Positions 43,078 through 52,502 are shown, numbered from the stretch's first letter. The stretch: DNA of 64,000 bases from JADLAT01 sp964348795 (GCA_964348795.1 CAYGDY010000010.1:18052-82051), one strand, 5' to 3'. Made by a program: numbers and translations. The notes: a model not told the origin generated them from the sequence alone.

Positions 43078-43506
43078 ATGAAGCGTCTTTTATTCCTCTT
43101 GCCTCTGATCCTTTTGTGGCCACAAACCGTGCAAGCCCAGAACGAGAATCTGGACATTGTCAAAGACCCGATTTGCTTTTCCGTGCGCAATACCGCGCCC
43201 TATAAAATTTACGGCAATTTTGCCACAGAGCAATTTACGCGCCCTGACGGGATGTTATCCCGCCACCGCTCGAACTTCCGGCTGGACGAGGCGGGTGCCA
43301 AGGACCCCGAAACCGGAGAACCCTCGGACAAGGCCGAATTTTGTTCCTACGGGCCGTTCTTTGAAGGCCGGAAGCTGGACATGACCTTACGGACGCTCTT
43401 TCCTGTTTTTTCCTGTAGAACGAAAATCGATCAAGGCGAAATTCTGATCGAAGGCTATCGAAAACCCGAAGGCGGCGCGGTCACCACGGCCAAGTGTTTT
43501 GAATAA
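43078..43506 (+). CDS. Secreted protein of unknown function
   Basis: A 142-residue protein with a signal peptide (residues 1-20, ending VQA). The mature part has four Cys (in DPICFSVRN, EFCSYGPF, FSCRTKI and AKCFE), likely two disulfides, and is rich in charged residues. No family recognised. It starts 103 bp from the divergent tsaE gene and is convergent with the DivL homologue. Confidence 0.8.
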   Translation: MKRLLFLLPLILLWPQTVQAQNENLDIVKDPICFSVRNTAPYKIYGNFATEQFTRPDGMLSRHRSNFRLDEAGAKDPETGEPSDKAEFCSYGPFFEGRKLDMTLRTLFPVFSCRTKIDQGEILIEGYRKPEGGAVTTAKCFE

Positions 43507-43523
43507 CCGGACGCCCTGTCACA

Positions 43524-45914
43524 CTACATGATATTTTCATAGCGATGGTCTGCGGGTCCCAGCCGTAAAGAGGTCTTCTGGGATGTGAGCGGAAGAGACA
43601 AAGTGACAACCGTGCCCTGATCCGGCTCGCTGTCCAGCGTCACGTGCCCGCCATGCAGGGCAATAATATTTTTGACCAGTGACAACCCGATCCCTGCGCC
43701 CGAACGGTTCAAACGCGCTTCGGATGTGCCACTTTGGGCCCGCTCGAACGGCGCAAAAATCCGCTTTTTATCCTCCGGTCCGATCCCGATCCCTGTATCC
43801 TTCACTGTGATCTTGAGCTCTGTTTTTGTTTTTTCGGCTTCCAGCGTGATCTGCCCGTGGGCGGGTGTAAAATTGATGGCATTGCGAACAACGTTGATAA
43901 TCGCCTGTTTCAGCCGTTTTTCATCAACGAGGATTTTACCGATATTTTTGGGGCAGTGCAGATCAACCTCAATATCGCTCTTTCGGCCCCAGTCACTGAC
44001 CAGATCCATGATATTGCCCATCAGGTCGTAGATTTTAACCTCTTCCCGTTCCAAGATCATATAGCCGGCTTCGAGTGTCGCCAGATCCAAAATATCATTG
44101 ATGAGCTCCAGCAGGCGTTCGCTGGCCTTGCCCATATCACGGGTATATTCTTTCTGCCGCTCGTTCAAAGAGCCAAAATATTCCTGCGCCAGAATTTCAT
44201 TAAAGCCCATAATAGCATTGAGCGGAGTCCGGAGCTGATACGACACATTGGCCAGAAAATCCAGTTTCAACTGCTCTGCGGCTTCCAGCGCGGCGTTTTT
44301 CTCCCGCAAGGCATTTTCAACCCGCACCGTATCTGTCACATCCGTGTAGGTCAGCAAAACATCCCCATCCGGCAAGGGCACGGAAGTGTAATCAATCAGG
44401 GACTGATCCGTACGCTTCAATCGTCCTTCCCGCATGGAGCGCTCCAGCGCATTGGAAATCAAATCCTCCCGTTGTGCGGACCATTCGTCCTTTGTAAAAA
44501 ACCCACTCACCTTTTCCACAAGCCGGCTGATATGGGGTTCCCCTTCCAGATCCTCGGGATGAAGCCCCCAAAGGCGTCCATACGCCGGATTCCACAGCTT
44601 GATCCGGCCATTGCCGCCAAACACCGCAACAGCCTCCCCCAGATTATCCAGCGTTTCTTTCTGCACGGCAATCAGCGTATTATAAGAGGATTCCAGCGCC
44701 AAACGGCTTGTCACATCCTCGAAGGTCATCATCAGGCCCCCCATGGAATGGGGGATCACCAGCATGCGCAAGGCGCTTCCATCGGGCAGGTACAGCATAT
44801 CCTCGTAAGGTTGGATCAGGGACGTGAACATCTCCAGCCAGCTTTTCTTGAATCGTCTGAAATCAGCCTGTTCGGGAAGTCTGCGGGATTCCCGCAGTTT
44901 CTCCATAATTTCCCCCAGCTTGGGCTTGGTATTGAGCCAGCCATCTTCCAGACCCCAGAGCTGGGAATAGGCGGAATTATAAAATTCCAGCCGTTCATCG
45001 GTGCCATAAATTGCAATGGCACTGCGCAGATGCTCCAGAAGTTCCTTATTGGAGAACTGATACCGTTTAAGCTCGTTGCGGAGTTCATCCAGCGCACTGA
45101 TATCCTCCGTGATCCCGAGTGTGATCCGCAAGTCCGGCAGAGGCGTTTCCGTGATCTGCATCAAAAGGCGTTTCCCGCCGATAATAATATAAGATTCCAG
45201 CGCTTGTTTTTGACCAGATTCCAGCGCTTTTTGCGCCAGTTCAGCTCCAGAAGGCGGCCTTGTCTTTTGACCTGCGCTCTTTCGGGCGGCGTTGTTGAGT
45301 TCCTTTTGCGTTTCAATAATATCCTTGAACGTAAACCCCACCGCATCGGTATAAGCCTTGTTCACCCAGATAATTTTTCCTGCCTGATCCCGTAACCAGC
45401 GGGGAAGAGGAATACTGTCGAACGCTTTTTGGAGCTGTTCCAACCGCTGGGCCTTTTCCTGTGTCTGTGCAACAGCCTGCTCCTGAATCGTTTTGGAGTG
45501 TGTAATATCCTCGACCCATAACACATGCACCCGATTTTTTTGATGGAGGTCCTGCCCCTGCGTGCCGGAGATCTTGAAGATCCGGCTTTCATCATAGTTT
45601 TTGACTGTGATTTCAAAAGGCGTGTGACTGGTCCTGAGCCGGTCGAACAATCCTTCCAGCGCCGCAGAGTCCCCTGGACAAAGGCGGTTTTGAATGTCGC
45701 CGATCGTGCGCACCCCTTCCAGACCCAAAATCTCGCAAAATCCCTTGGAATAGGCCACGCATTGCCCCTGATACCACCCGCAATACTCGCCTGGAAACGC
45801 ATCCAGAAACGCTTCCAGACGGGCTTTTTCTTCGGCCGAGGGGTCCGGCCGGCCATGCCGTGATAAAAGCCGTCCAAGGAAAGCGGGTCTAGGGGTGATC
45901 TCGTTTTGGGTCAT
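43524..45914 (-). CDS. divL: DivL-like atypical histidine kinase (Tyr at the phosphoacceptor site)
   Basis: A 796-residue multi-PAS kinase homologue. PAS-like segments lie at ~30-140, ~150-275, ~285-405 and ~415-530. The dimerisation helix reads LANVSYQLRTPLNAIMGF, with Tyr559 where kinases have His (codon at 44238-44240). The ATP-lid motifs DTGIGIGPEDKKRIF and RSGAGIGLSLVK are intact. Caulobacter DivL has the same His-to-Tyr change and controls CckA by binding DivK. Synteny with tsaE and ahcY supports the call. Unlike Caulobacter DivL, no N-terminal membrane helix is visible. The start at 45914 was chosen over an upstream ATG without homology support. Confidence 0.88.
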   Translation of the reverse strand: MTQNEITPRPAFLGRLLSRHGRPDPSAEEKARLEAFLDAFPGEYCGWYQGQCVAYSKGFCEILGLEGVRTIGDIQNRLCPGDSAALEGLFDRLRTSHTPFEITVKNYDESRIFKISGTQGQDLHQKNRVHVLWVEDITHSKTIQEQAVAQTQEKAQRLEQLQKAFDSIPLPRWLRDQAGKIIWVNKAYTDAVGFTFKDIIETQKELNNAARKSAGQKTRPPSGAELAQKALESGQKQALESYIIIGGKRLLMQITETPLPDLRITLGITEDISALDELRNELKRYQFSNKELLEHLRSAIAIYGTDERLEFYNSAYSQLWGLEDGWLNTKPKLGEIMEKLRESRRLPEQADFRRFKKSWLEMFTSLIQPYEDMLYLPDGSALRMLVIPHSMGGLMMTFEDVTSRLALESSYNTLIAVQKETLDNLGEAVAVFGGNGRIKLWNPAYGRLWGLHPEDLEGEPHISRLVEKVSGFFTKDEWSAQREDLISNALERSMREGRLKRTDQSLIDYTSVPLPDGDVLLTYTDVTDTVRVENALREKNAALEAAEQLKLDFLANVSYQLRTPLNAIMGFNEILAQEYFGSLNERQKEYTRDMGKASERLLELINDILDLATLEAGYMILEREEVKIYDLMGNIMDLVSDWGRKSDIEVDLHCPKNIGKILVDEKRLKQAIINVVRNAINFTPAHGQITLEAEKTKTELKITVKDTGIGIGPEDKKRIFAPFERAQSGTSEARLNRSGAGIGLSLVKNIIALHGGHVTLDSEPDQGTVVTLSLPLTSQKTSLRLGPADHRYENIM

Positions 45915-45936
45915 TCCACTTTTGATCCTAAAAAGC

Positions 45937-45972
45937 AAAGGCCTGAAGAACAAGCACGATCTTCAGGCCTTT
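45937..45972 (-). terminator. Terminator downstream of ahcY
   Basis: A perfect 12-bp stem, AAAGGCCTGAAG with CTTCAGGCCTTT, loop of 12 nt, then TTTGCTTTTT-like T-rich sequence on the minus strand. It lies between the ahcY stop and the divL start. Confidence 0.85.
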
Positions 45973-45992
45973 CAATACAAAATACAAACTTT

Positions 45993-47303
45993 TTAGTATC
46001 TATATTCGTGTTTCTTGAACGGGCCGTTCACATCCACCCCGATATAATTGGCCTGATCCTTGGAAAGTTTTGTCAGCTTCGCCCCGACCTTTTCAAGGTG
46101 GAGCGCGGCCACCTTCTCGTCTAGATGTTTCGGGAGCACATAGACCTGTTTCTGGTATTGCGCGGTATTGGTCCAGAGCTCGATCTGCGCCAATGTCTGG
46201 TTGGTAAAGGAGGCACTCATCACAAAAGACGGGTGACCCGTAGCACAGCCCAGATTGACCAACCGCCCTTCGGCCAGCAGGAGGATTTTCTTGCCATCCG
46301 GAAATTCGATCTGGTCCACCTGTGGCTTGATATTGACCCATTTCAGGTTCCGCAGGGGCTCAACCTGAATTTCATTGTCAAAATGCCCGATGTTACAGAC
46401 AATCGCGTTGTTTTTCATGGCCCGCATGTGATCCATGGTAATGATATCCTTGTTGCCTGTGGTGGTGACAAAGAGATCAGCGCGCGGCGCGGCTTCTTCC
46501 ATCGTGACAACTTCAAACCCTTCCATCGCGGCCTGAAGCGCGCAGATAGGATCAACTTCCGACACCATCACGCGGCACCCCGCATGGCGGAGCGATTCGG
46601 CAGAGCCCTTGCCCACATCACCAAACCCGCAGACCATGGCAACCTTTCCGGCCATCATCACGTCTGTCGCTCTGCGGATCGCATCCACACAGGACTCGCG
46701 GCATCCGTATTTGTTGTCGAACTTTGATTTGGTTACCGAATCATTCACATTGATGACAGGGGCTTTCAGGGTCCCTTTTTTCGCCAGATCGTACAAACGC
46801 AATACACCGGTTGTCGTTTCCTCGGAAATGCCTTTGATCCCGTCCATAATCTGCGGAAACTTTTCATGCAACCGGACCGTCAGGTCCGCACCGTCATCCA
46901 AAATCATATTGGGAAGCCAACCATCCGGCCCCTGAATGGTTTGATCAATCGCCCACCAAAATTCAGTTTCACTCATCCCCTTTTTGGCAAAAACCGGAGT
47001 CCCCGTTGCCGCAATGGCCGCCGCCGCATGGTCTTGGGTCGAAAAGATATTGCAAGAGCTCCAGCGCACTTCAGCGCCCAAAACCTGCAAGGTTTCAATC
47101 AGCACCGCCGTTTGTATTGTCATATGAAGACATCCTGCAATCCGTGCCGCCTTGAGCGGTTTTTTTGTCCCGTATTCTTCTCGCAAAGCCATCAGGCCTG
47201 GCATTTCCACTTCGGCCAGCGCAATTTCCTTGCGTCCCCATTCGGCCAAAGAAATATCAGCCACCCAGTAATCGTGTTCCAAAATTTGCGGTAAAGCGGT
47301 CAT
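45993..47303 (-). CDS. ahcY: Adenosylhomocysteinase
   Basis: It hydrolyses S-adenosylhomocysteine to adenosine and homocysteine, relieving inhibition of methyltransferases. The NAD-binding motif is MVCGFGDVGKGSAESL; the catalytic region NDSVTKSKFDNKYGCRES and the C-terminal KHEYRY are intact. I chose the ATG at 47303, preceded by AAGGAGA; the frame extends 12 codons upstream. 436 residues is normal for the shorter bacterial type. A strong terminator follows. Confidence 0.98.
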   Translation of the reverse strand: MTALPQILEHDYWVADISLAEWGRKEIALAEVEMPGLMALREEYGTKKPLKAARIAGCLHMTIQTAVLIETLQVLGAEVRWSSCNIFSTQDHAAAAIAATGTPVFAKKGMSETEFWWAIDQTIQGPDGWLPNMILDDGADLTVRLHEKFPQIMDGIKGISEETTTGVLRLYDLAKKGTLKAPVINVNDSVTKSKFDNKYGCRESCVDAIRRATDVMMAGKVAMVCGFGDVGKGSAESLRHAGCRVMVSEVDPICALQAAMEGFEVVTMEEAAPRADLFVTTTGNKDIITMDHMRAMKNNAIVCNIGHFDNEIQVEPLRNLKWVNIKPQVDQIEFPDGKKILLLAEGRLVNLGCATGHPSFVMSASFTNQTLAQIELWTNTAQYQKQVYVLPKHLDEKVAALHLEKVGAKLTKLSKDQANYIGVDVNGPFKKHEYRY

Positions 47304-47353
47304 AAGCCTGTATCTCCTTAAGATTTTTTCAAGAATCATCTCTTTCTGGCCGG

Positions 47354-47382
47354 ATTGTTGACTTTTCGCACGCCGGAATCAA
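47354..47382 (-). promoter_or_regulatory. Candidate promoter for ahcY
   Basis: On the minus strand TTGATT (47382-47377), a 17-bp spacer and AACAAT (47359-47354), each 4/6. I found no SAH-riboswitch consensus between it and the ATG. Confidence 0.35.
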
Positions 47383-47429
47383 GAGAAAATCAGGTTTTTT
47401 TTTAACGATTTCATGCTAGAATTCCCTTC

Positions 47430-47825
47430 ATGGTCATGGATTTCAACGCAGAAAGTAAAAAACCCCGCTTTATCTACAAGCATGACGCGCTGGTGCCCCA
47501 CACGTTCCAGATCTGCCGGTTTGCAGAGGAAAGGGATACCTATGAGCCTGTCGGACACTACATTTTGCTGGACCACACCGAGGATTTTCTTCTGACAGAA
47601 AAAAAAGTGATCAATATCATCAGCTTGCTCAATGGCCGCCAAAAGCTGATGGATCTCGGAAATTTGACAAAAACCCGTGTTTTGTTTAGTATTGTACCTA
47701 AGAGCTCTGAAGAGGATCCGACAAAAATTATTTTCCGCAATCATGACGGAGACGGCCCTTCCAGAGAAAATGCGATGTTGGTACTTGAGAAAGGTGTGGT
47801 GCAGGATGATAGGTTCACAGGATAA
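47430..47825 (+). CDS. Soluble protein, unknown
   Basis: A 131-residue protein with protein-like composition (HYILLDHTEDFLLTEKKVINIISLLNGRQKLMDL) and no known motif, signal or helix. An ATG two codons later is an alternative start. No good ribosome-binding site is visible. It is divergent from ahcY. The opposite-strand frame over the same stretch is longer but less protein-like, so I prefer this strand with moderate confidence. Confidence 0.6.
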   Translation: MVMDFNAESKKPRFIYKHDALVPHTFQICRFAEERDTYEPVGHYILLDHTEDFLLTEKKVINIISLLNGRQKLMDLGNLTKTRVLFSIVPKSSEEDPTKIIFRNHDGDGPSRENAMLVLEKGVVQDDRFTG

Positions 47826-47946
47826 ATTATCGGTCATAGATTTGTGTGCGGGCTTTTGTAAAGCCGCAAGCGGGGAGATCAAAGCCCCTGTGACCACTTT
47901 GACGGCTTCATTTGGCGCGCCCGTCTTTTCACCGGAACAGCCCTGA
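47806..47946 (+). CDS. Possible 46-residue small protein
   Basis: Starts MIGSQDKLSVIDLCAGFCKA and overlaps the 131-residue gene by 20 bp in another frame. Two Cys in an LCAGFC context and a polar tail. A weak GGTG lies upstream. It may simply be an open frame before pheT. Confidence 0.2.
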   Translation: MIGSQDKLSVIDLCAGFCKAASGEIKAPVTTLTASFGAPVFSPEQP

Positions 47947-47972
47947 GTTTTCAAAAAACTGGCTATAGGCAA

Positions 47973-48003
47973 AAGCCTGCGGTGCTTTTACGACCGCAGG
48001 CTT
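47973..48003 (-). terminator. Terminator of pheT, overlapping its stop codon
   Basis: An 11-bp stem AAGCCTGCGGT/ACCGCAGGCTT with a 9-nt loop. Reading the minus strand, the left arm encodes the last pheT codons and the stop codon sits in the loop. The T-run after it is short. Confidence 0.7.
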
Positions 48004-50393
48004 CCCCCTGTTTTCTCGCACACGGCGTTGATGACTTTTTCCGCCAGCGCTTCCAGATCCTGATCCGTCAGGGACTGGTTTTGCGGCTGGATGCGGATGC
48101 CAAGCCCCAGAGATTTATATCCCGCATCAACCCCTTTGCCGGTATAAACGTCAAAGACAAACGCGTCTTGTATCAGGGCCTTGTCGGCAGAAACCGCCGC
48201 CCTCACAAGGGTTTGCGCCTCTGTTTTTTCTTCCACCAAAAAAGCAAAATCCCGATACACCGGTTGCAACGACTCGCGCTTCAAAAGCGGCCTCTCGGTA
48301 CCAATTTTCTTTTTCGGCTCCGGAATATGTTCTAAAAACACCTCGAACCCACAAGCGGGAAAATCAATCTCTAACTGCTCCAGCACGAACGGATGAATAT
48401 CTCCGAAATATCCTATCACCGTGGGACCTAAGCGCAAAACACCCGAACGGCCCGGATGATACGTGGCGGGCGCGCCTGTAACAACCTGCACAGAATCAAC
48501 CGAAAACCCCGCACTCTCCAAAACCGCAAAAGCATCGGCCTTGGCGTCATACAGGTCTACGGCCCGGATCGTTTGCGGGCCGGACCAGTGCCGCACGCCG
48601 TTTTCACCCGTGCGCACCCCGCTGGCCACTGTTTTTTGTTGTTCCGGTCTGGAGCCTGTAAAAACAGGCCCGACTTCGCAGAGCGCGGCGGAAGGGTACC
48701 CGCGCGCGGCGTTATCCCGCGCCAGATTGAGAAGATTGGGCAGAATAGACGGACGCATCACATCCATTTCGCTCGAAATCGGATTTTTGAGCGTCAAAGC
48801 CCTGATATGCTCCGCTGTCGCCCCAAATATTTCTGCGTGCCGCCTTGCCAGAAACGACCATGTGACGCATTCGAGCAACCCCCCTGCCGTCAGAGCGGCT
48901 CTGGCTTTGCGCGCCCGCGACAACAAAAGCGTTTCAGCGCATGCGGGAATGCTTTGCGCATTGTGAACCGAAACGGAAGGAATCTTGTCAAAACCGTGAA
49001 CACGGATAATCTCCTCCACCAGATCGGCTTTGCCCGCGACATCCCCACGCCAGGAAGGCGGGGTCACGGTCCATGTTTTTTGTCCGGCCACCCCAAACCC
49101 GAGGGACTCCAAAATGGTTCTTTGCGTTGCCTCCGGCACCTCCAGACCTATCAACTGCGCGGTATAGGCCGGATCAAATGCGAGAGGGCGTTCCCACTGA
49201 GGCAAAGCGCCGGCCTGCACAAGGGTGCTGGCCTCTCCGCCGCACAGCTCCAGAATCATCTGTGTTGCCATCTCCAGTCCAAAGAATGTTGAAACAGGGT
49301 CAATGCCGCGCTCGAAACGATACCGCGCATCACTATCTATGCCCAAAGCCCGTCCCGCTTTTGCAATCCGCACAGGTGTAAAATAGGCAGACTCCAAAAA
49401 AACATTGACTGTCTGCTCTGTACAGGCCGTACTCTGGCCCCCCATGATCCCGCCCAGCCCCAAAATACCGCTTTGATCCTCGATCGTGACGCTCTCTTCA
49501 CACAATGTATAGGTTTTTTCATTCAAGGCTTCAAAGCGCTCGCCGCCTTTGGACGCCGAGACAAAAATATCGCCCGACAGTGTATCGGCATCATACACAT
49601 GGAGAGGACGGGCTAGATCCTGGGTCATGAAATTCGTAATATCGACCAGGGCCGAAATCGATTTCAACCCTGCAGACGTCATCAATCTTTGGAGCCAGAC
49701 AGGTGAAGGCCCGTTTTTGACCCCCCGAATCATCCGCCCGACAAACAAGGGGCATCCTTGCAGATCCCCAATGCTGACCTTGACAGGGCAGGGAAAAGAG
49801 CCTTGCACCGCGTCTGCCTGCACCGGTTTCAGAATTCCCAGCCCCGCAGACGCCAGATCCCGTGCAATTCCGCGCACAGAGGCACAATCCACGCGGTTGG
49901 GGGTGAGATTGATCTGTATGAGCGGATCCTCCAGCCCGAAAATCAGCGCCATCGGCGTCCCGACAGGATGGGACGGGTCAACCTCGATAATCCCCTTATG
50001 TTCATCGGACAGGCACATTTCCCGCTCGGAAACCATCATGCCGCTCGACTCCACCCCCCGAATGCTGGTTTTTTTCAAGGTCACATCCAACCCGGGAATA
50101 TAGGTCCCCTCAGGCGCAAAAATCCCCTTCATCCCCGCCCGCGCATTGGGCGCGCCGCAGACAACCTGCAAACCTTTCTGATCAAGGGTATCCACTTTTA
50201 AAACCTGCAGTTTATCGGCGTCGGGGTGGGGCAGGGCCTCCACAATTTCCGCCACTTTGAAGGGCGCATATTTTTGTGCAGGGTCCTGCACATCTTCCAC
50301 CTCCAGCCCCAGCGCCGTCAGTGTTTCGCAAATCTCTTGCAGGGTGGCGTTTGTATCCAGATGCCGTTTCAGCCAGGAAAGGGAAAATTTCAT
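47988..50393 (-). CDS. pheT: Phenylalanine--tRNA ligase beta subunit
   Basis: Large subunit of the alpha2-beta2 enzyme. It has the N-terminal EMAP-like tRNA-binding domain (VAEIVEALPHPDADKLQVLKVD), B3/B4 editing domain (~210-390), B5, the catalytic-like core and a C-terminal FDX-ACB domain (YRDFAFLVEEKTEAQTLVRAA). 801 residues is normal. The start has AAGG 8 nt upstream. pheS, normally directly upstream, is not in the window; a divergent kinase gene stands there instead. Confidence 0.97.
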   Translation of the reverse strand: MKFSLSWLKRHLDTNATLQEICETLTALGLEVEDVQDPAQKYAPFKVAEIVEALPHPDADKLQVLKVDTLDQKGLQVVCGAPNARAGMKGIFAPEGTYIPGLDVTLKKTSIRGVESSGMMVSEREMCLSDEHKGIIEVDPSHPVGTPMALIFGLEDPLIQINLTPNRVDCASVRGIARDLASAGLGILKPVQADAVQGSFPCPVKVSIGDLQGCPLFVGRMIRGVKNGPSPVWLQRLMTSAGLKSISALVDITNFMTQDLARPLHVYDADTLSGDIFVSASKGGERFEALNEKTYTLCEESVTIEDQSGILGLGGIMGGQSTACTEQTVNVFLESAYFTPVRIAKAGRALGIDSDARYRFERGIDPVSTFFGLEMATQMILELCGGEASTLVQAGALPQWERPLAFDPAYTAQLIGLEVPEATQRTILESLGFGVAGQKTWTVTPPSWRGDVAGKADLVEEIIRVHGFDKIPSVSVHNAQSIPACAETLLLSRARKARAALTAGGLLECVTWSFLARRHAEIFGATAEHIRALTLKNPISSEMDVMRPSILPNLLNLARDNAARGYPSAALCEVGPVFTGSRPEQQKTVASGVRTGENGVRHWSGPQTIRAVDLYDAKADAFAVLESAGFSVDSVQVVTGAPATYHPGRSGVLRLGPTVIGYFGDIHPFVLEQLEIDFPACGFEVFLEHIPEPKKKIGTERPLLKRESLQPVYRDFAFLVEEKTEAQTLVRAAVSADKALIQDAFVFDVYTGKGVDAGYKSLGLGIRIQPQNQSLTDQDLEALAEKVINAVCEKTGGSLRS

Positions 50394-50483
50394 GCGTATT
50401 GCCTTCGTCTCAATGTTTGATCTTCTGCAGAAGGTGCATTTTTACCGTAAATCCCGAAAAATACAACCTCCTGCCCATAGATC

Positions 50484-50512
50484 TTGTAAAAACCCTGTTT
50501 TTAACATATGGT
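50484..50512 (+). promoter_or_regulatory. Candidate promoter for the PAS histidine kinase
   Basis: TTGTAA (50484-50489), a 17-bp spacer and TATGGT (50507-50512). The gene start at 50553 has no clear Shine-Dalgarno. Confidence 0.4.
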
Positions 50513-50552
50513 ATAGGACGTTTGTTGTGATTTTTCCGGTTCCGTTTTCATC

Positions 50553-52502
50553 ATGTCTTTAAAAACCCGCTCCTCGGCTTCCAAAGCCTCTTCCGATTTT
50601 TCGTCCCGTTTTATAGAACAGATCGACACAGAAGAGCATGTGCCTCGCCTTGCCATAGCGGAAGATGGCAAGATTGCCTATGCCAGCGCCTCTTTTTGCC
50701 GGTTTGTCAAACACCCCCTCGAGGATCTTGTAAACCACACGATATTTGACGTGATCACGTTCCTGACGCATGGCCCTGAAAAAAAAGCAGATCTGAAAAA
50801 TATCCATACCGGACTGCACCATATTGCCGTAAAAGGATCGTCAGAAACCTATCCTTTTTCCTTCGACTGGATTACCCTTCCTGAAAACAAACGCTATCTG
50901 ATCGGGTCAGCCTATCAGGGCTTTTCTCTCCCCTCGCTTTCTCCGGAATCCCGTTATACGGATACACCCTTTTTGCAACCCAGACCTCAGCCTTTACCTT
51001 CGCAGACCACCTTTCTCCCCGAAGATTGTATCCGGCTTTTCAATCTATCCCGCCATATCATGGTGATAACAGATCTCAAAGGTCAGCTTCTGCAGGCCAA
51101 TTCTGCCTTTTACGAAGTGTTTGGAGGCTCGCCGGCCCAAGCGCCGGTCCTTTCTTTTTTTGAAGCCCTCGACTTTCCGGATAAAACAGCTTTCTGGGAA
51201 CACACCCTGCAAGCCCCTGAAAATACACTCCTGACCCTTGAAACCCCGATGGTATCGCAACAAGCCGGTCTGCAGTGGATGGCATGGCAAGTCATGCGCA
51301 CAGAGCCAAAACTGTACTGGGTGGGTCACGACACGACCGCCATCAAAAACCAGCAAAAAGCCCTCAACAACAGGGAAAAACAACTCGGCGAGGCCGAAAG
51401 TATCGGGCGCATGGGCCACTGGACATGGACGCTGGGGGAAGAGGCACTGGATTGGTCTGATGAAATTTACCGGATTTTCGGTGTTGAAAAAGGCCACTTC
51501 ATTCCCACACTGGAGTCCATGAACAATATGGTGCACCGGAATGATGTGTCCCGCGTAAACCAAGCCTTTCAACGGGCCCTGATCGAGGAAAACGATTATG
51601 ACATGGAGTTTCGCCTCACGCGGCCCGACGGGGAGACCCGTCATATCCGCTGTGAAGGGCGGTGTGGACGGGATACCAACGGCGAAGTCCACGCGCTTTA
51701 CGGTATTATGCAGGACATGACCGAGCGCGTCCTGTACGAAGAAAAATTACGGGAAGCCAAAGACACTGCGGAACGGGCCTACGCCGCAAAAACCCAGTTC
51801 CTTGCCAATATGTCCCACGAACTCCGCACGCCCTTGAATGCCATTATCGGTTTTTCGGAGCTGATCGAACGACAACTCCTCGGCCCCATCGGAACGGAAA
51901 AATATCTCGAATATATTTCCGGCATCCGTGAAAGCGGGGAGCATCTTCTGGACCTGATCAGCGATATTTTGGATATGTCGAAAATAGAGGCGGGGAAATA
52001 CGCGCTGGATCTGGAATCTCTGGTCATCGGCAAGCTTGTCAAGCTTGCGGTTCATATGATGGAGGGACGGGCGCAGGAAGCCAAAATCACCCTGAAAGTG
52101 GATCCGGCCCTGAATGAAGACCGGAAAATCGTTGCCGACAGACGGGCCATATTGCAAATTCTGCTCAACCTGCTGTCCAACGCTGTCAAATTCTCCCACG
52201 AAAACGGCACGGTTGAAATACAATGTCTCGAACGCGAACAGACTTTGTTGATCAAGATCACCGATCACGGAATCGGCATTCCGGCCAGCAAGCTCAACAG
52301 CATCACAAAACCCTTTGAGCAGGTCTCGTCTTCCTATATCCGGAACCACGAAGGATCGGGACTGGGGCTGTCTATTACGAAAGAGCTGGTCGAAATGCAC
52401 GGTGGCGCTCTTTTGATCGACTCCACGCTGGGAAGCGGGACAACCGTCACGGTCCGCCTGCCCTATGAAGCCACAGCCTCCAAAGAAGCCCCTTCAGAAT
52501 AG
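50553..52502 (+). CDS. PAS-domain hybrid-free histidine kinase, PleC/DivJ type
   Basis: A 649-residue cytosolic kinase with no membrane helix. PAS-like segments lie at ~30-115, ~158-265 and ~285-395. The HisKA box is LANMSHELRTPLNAIIGFSE with His422, followed by GPIGTEKYLEYISGIRESGEHLLDLISDILDMSKIEAGK, which is very like PleC, DivJ and PdhS kinases. The ATPase domain has LLSNAVKFSHENG, ITDHGIGIPASKL and GSGLGLSITKEL. There is no receiver domain. Its 3' end overlaps the convergent epimerase-like gene by 9 bp. A partner such as DivK is inferred only. Confidence 0.92.
   Translation: MSLKTRSSASKASSDFSSRFIEQIDTEEHVPRLAIAEDGKIAYASASFCRFVKHPLEDLVNHTIFDVITFLTHGPEKKADLKNIHTGLHHIAVKGSSETYPFSFDWITLPENKRYLIGSAYQGFSLPSLSPESRYTDTPFLQPRPQPLPSQTTFLPEDCIRLFNLSRHIMVITDLKGQLLQANSAFYEVFGGSPAQAPVLSFFEALDFPDKTAFWEHTLQAPENTLLTLETPMVSQQAGLQWMAWQVMRTEPKLYWVGHDTTAIKNQQKALNNREKQLGEAESIGRMGHWTWTLGEEALDWSDEIYRIFGVEKGHFIPTLESMNNMVHRNDVSRVNQAFQRALIEENDYDMEFRLTRPDGETRHIRCEGRCGRDTNGEVHALYGIMQDMTERVLYEEKLREAKDTAERAYAAKTQFLANMSHELRTPLNAIIGFSELIERQLLGPIGTEKYLEYISGIRESGEHLLDLISDILDMSKIEAGKYALDLESLVIGKLVKLAVHMMEGRAQEAKITLKVDPALNEDRKIVADRRAILQILLNLLSNAVKFSHENGTVEIQCLEREQTLLIKITDHGIGIPASKLNSITKPFEQVSSSYIRNHEGSGLGLSITKELVEMHGGALLIDSTLGSGTTVTVRLPYEATASKEAPSE

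Noticed and set aside
43734..45395. 553-codon open frame on the plus strand
   Set aside because: It is antisense to the DivL homologue, has no domain-like sequence, and its composition follows the codon pattern of the real gene on the other strand.
47304..47429. SAH riboswitch before ahcY
   Set aside because: The position is right, but I could not find the conserved SAH-aptamer segments on the minus strand.
47379..47972. 197-codon minus-strand frame
   Set aside because: Cys/His-rich, irregular composition and no start context; the 131-residue plus-strand gene fits better.
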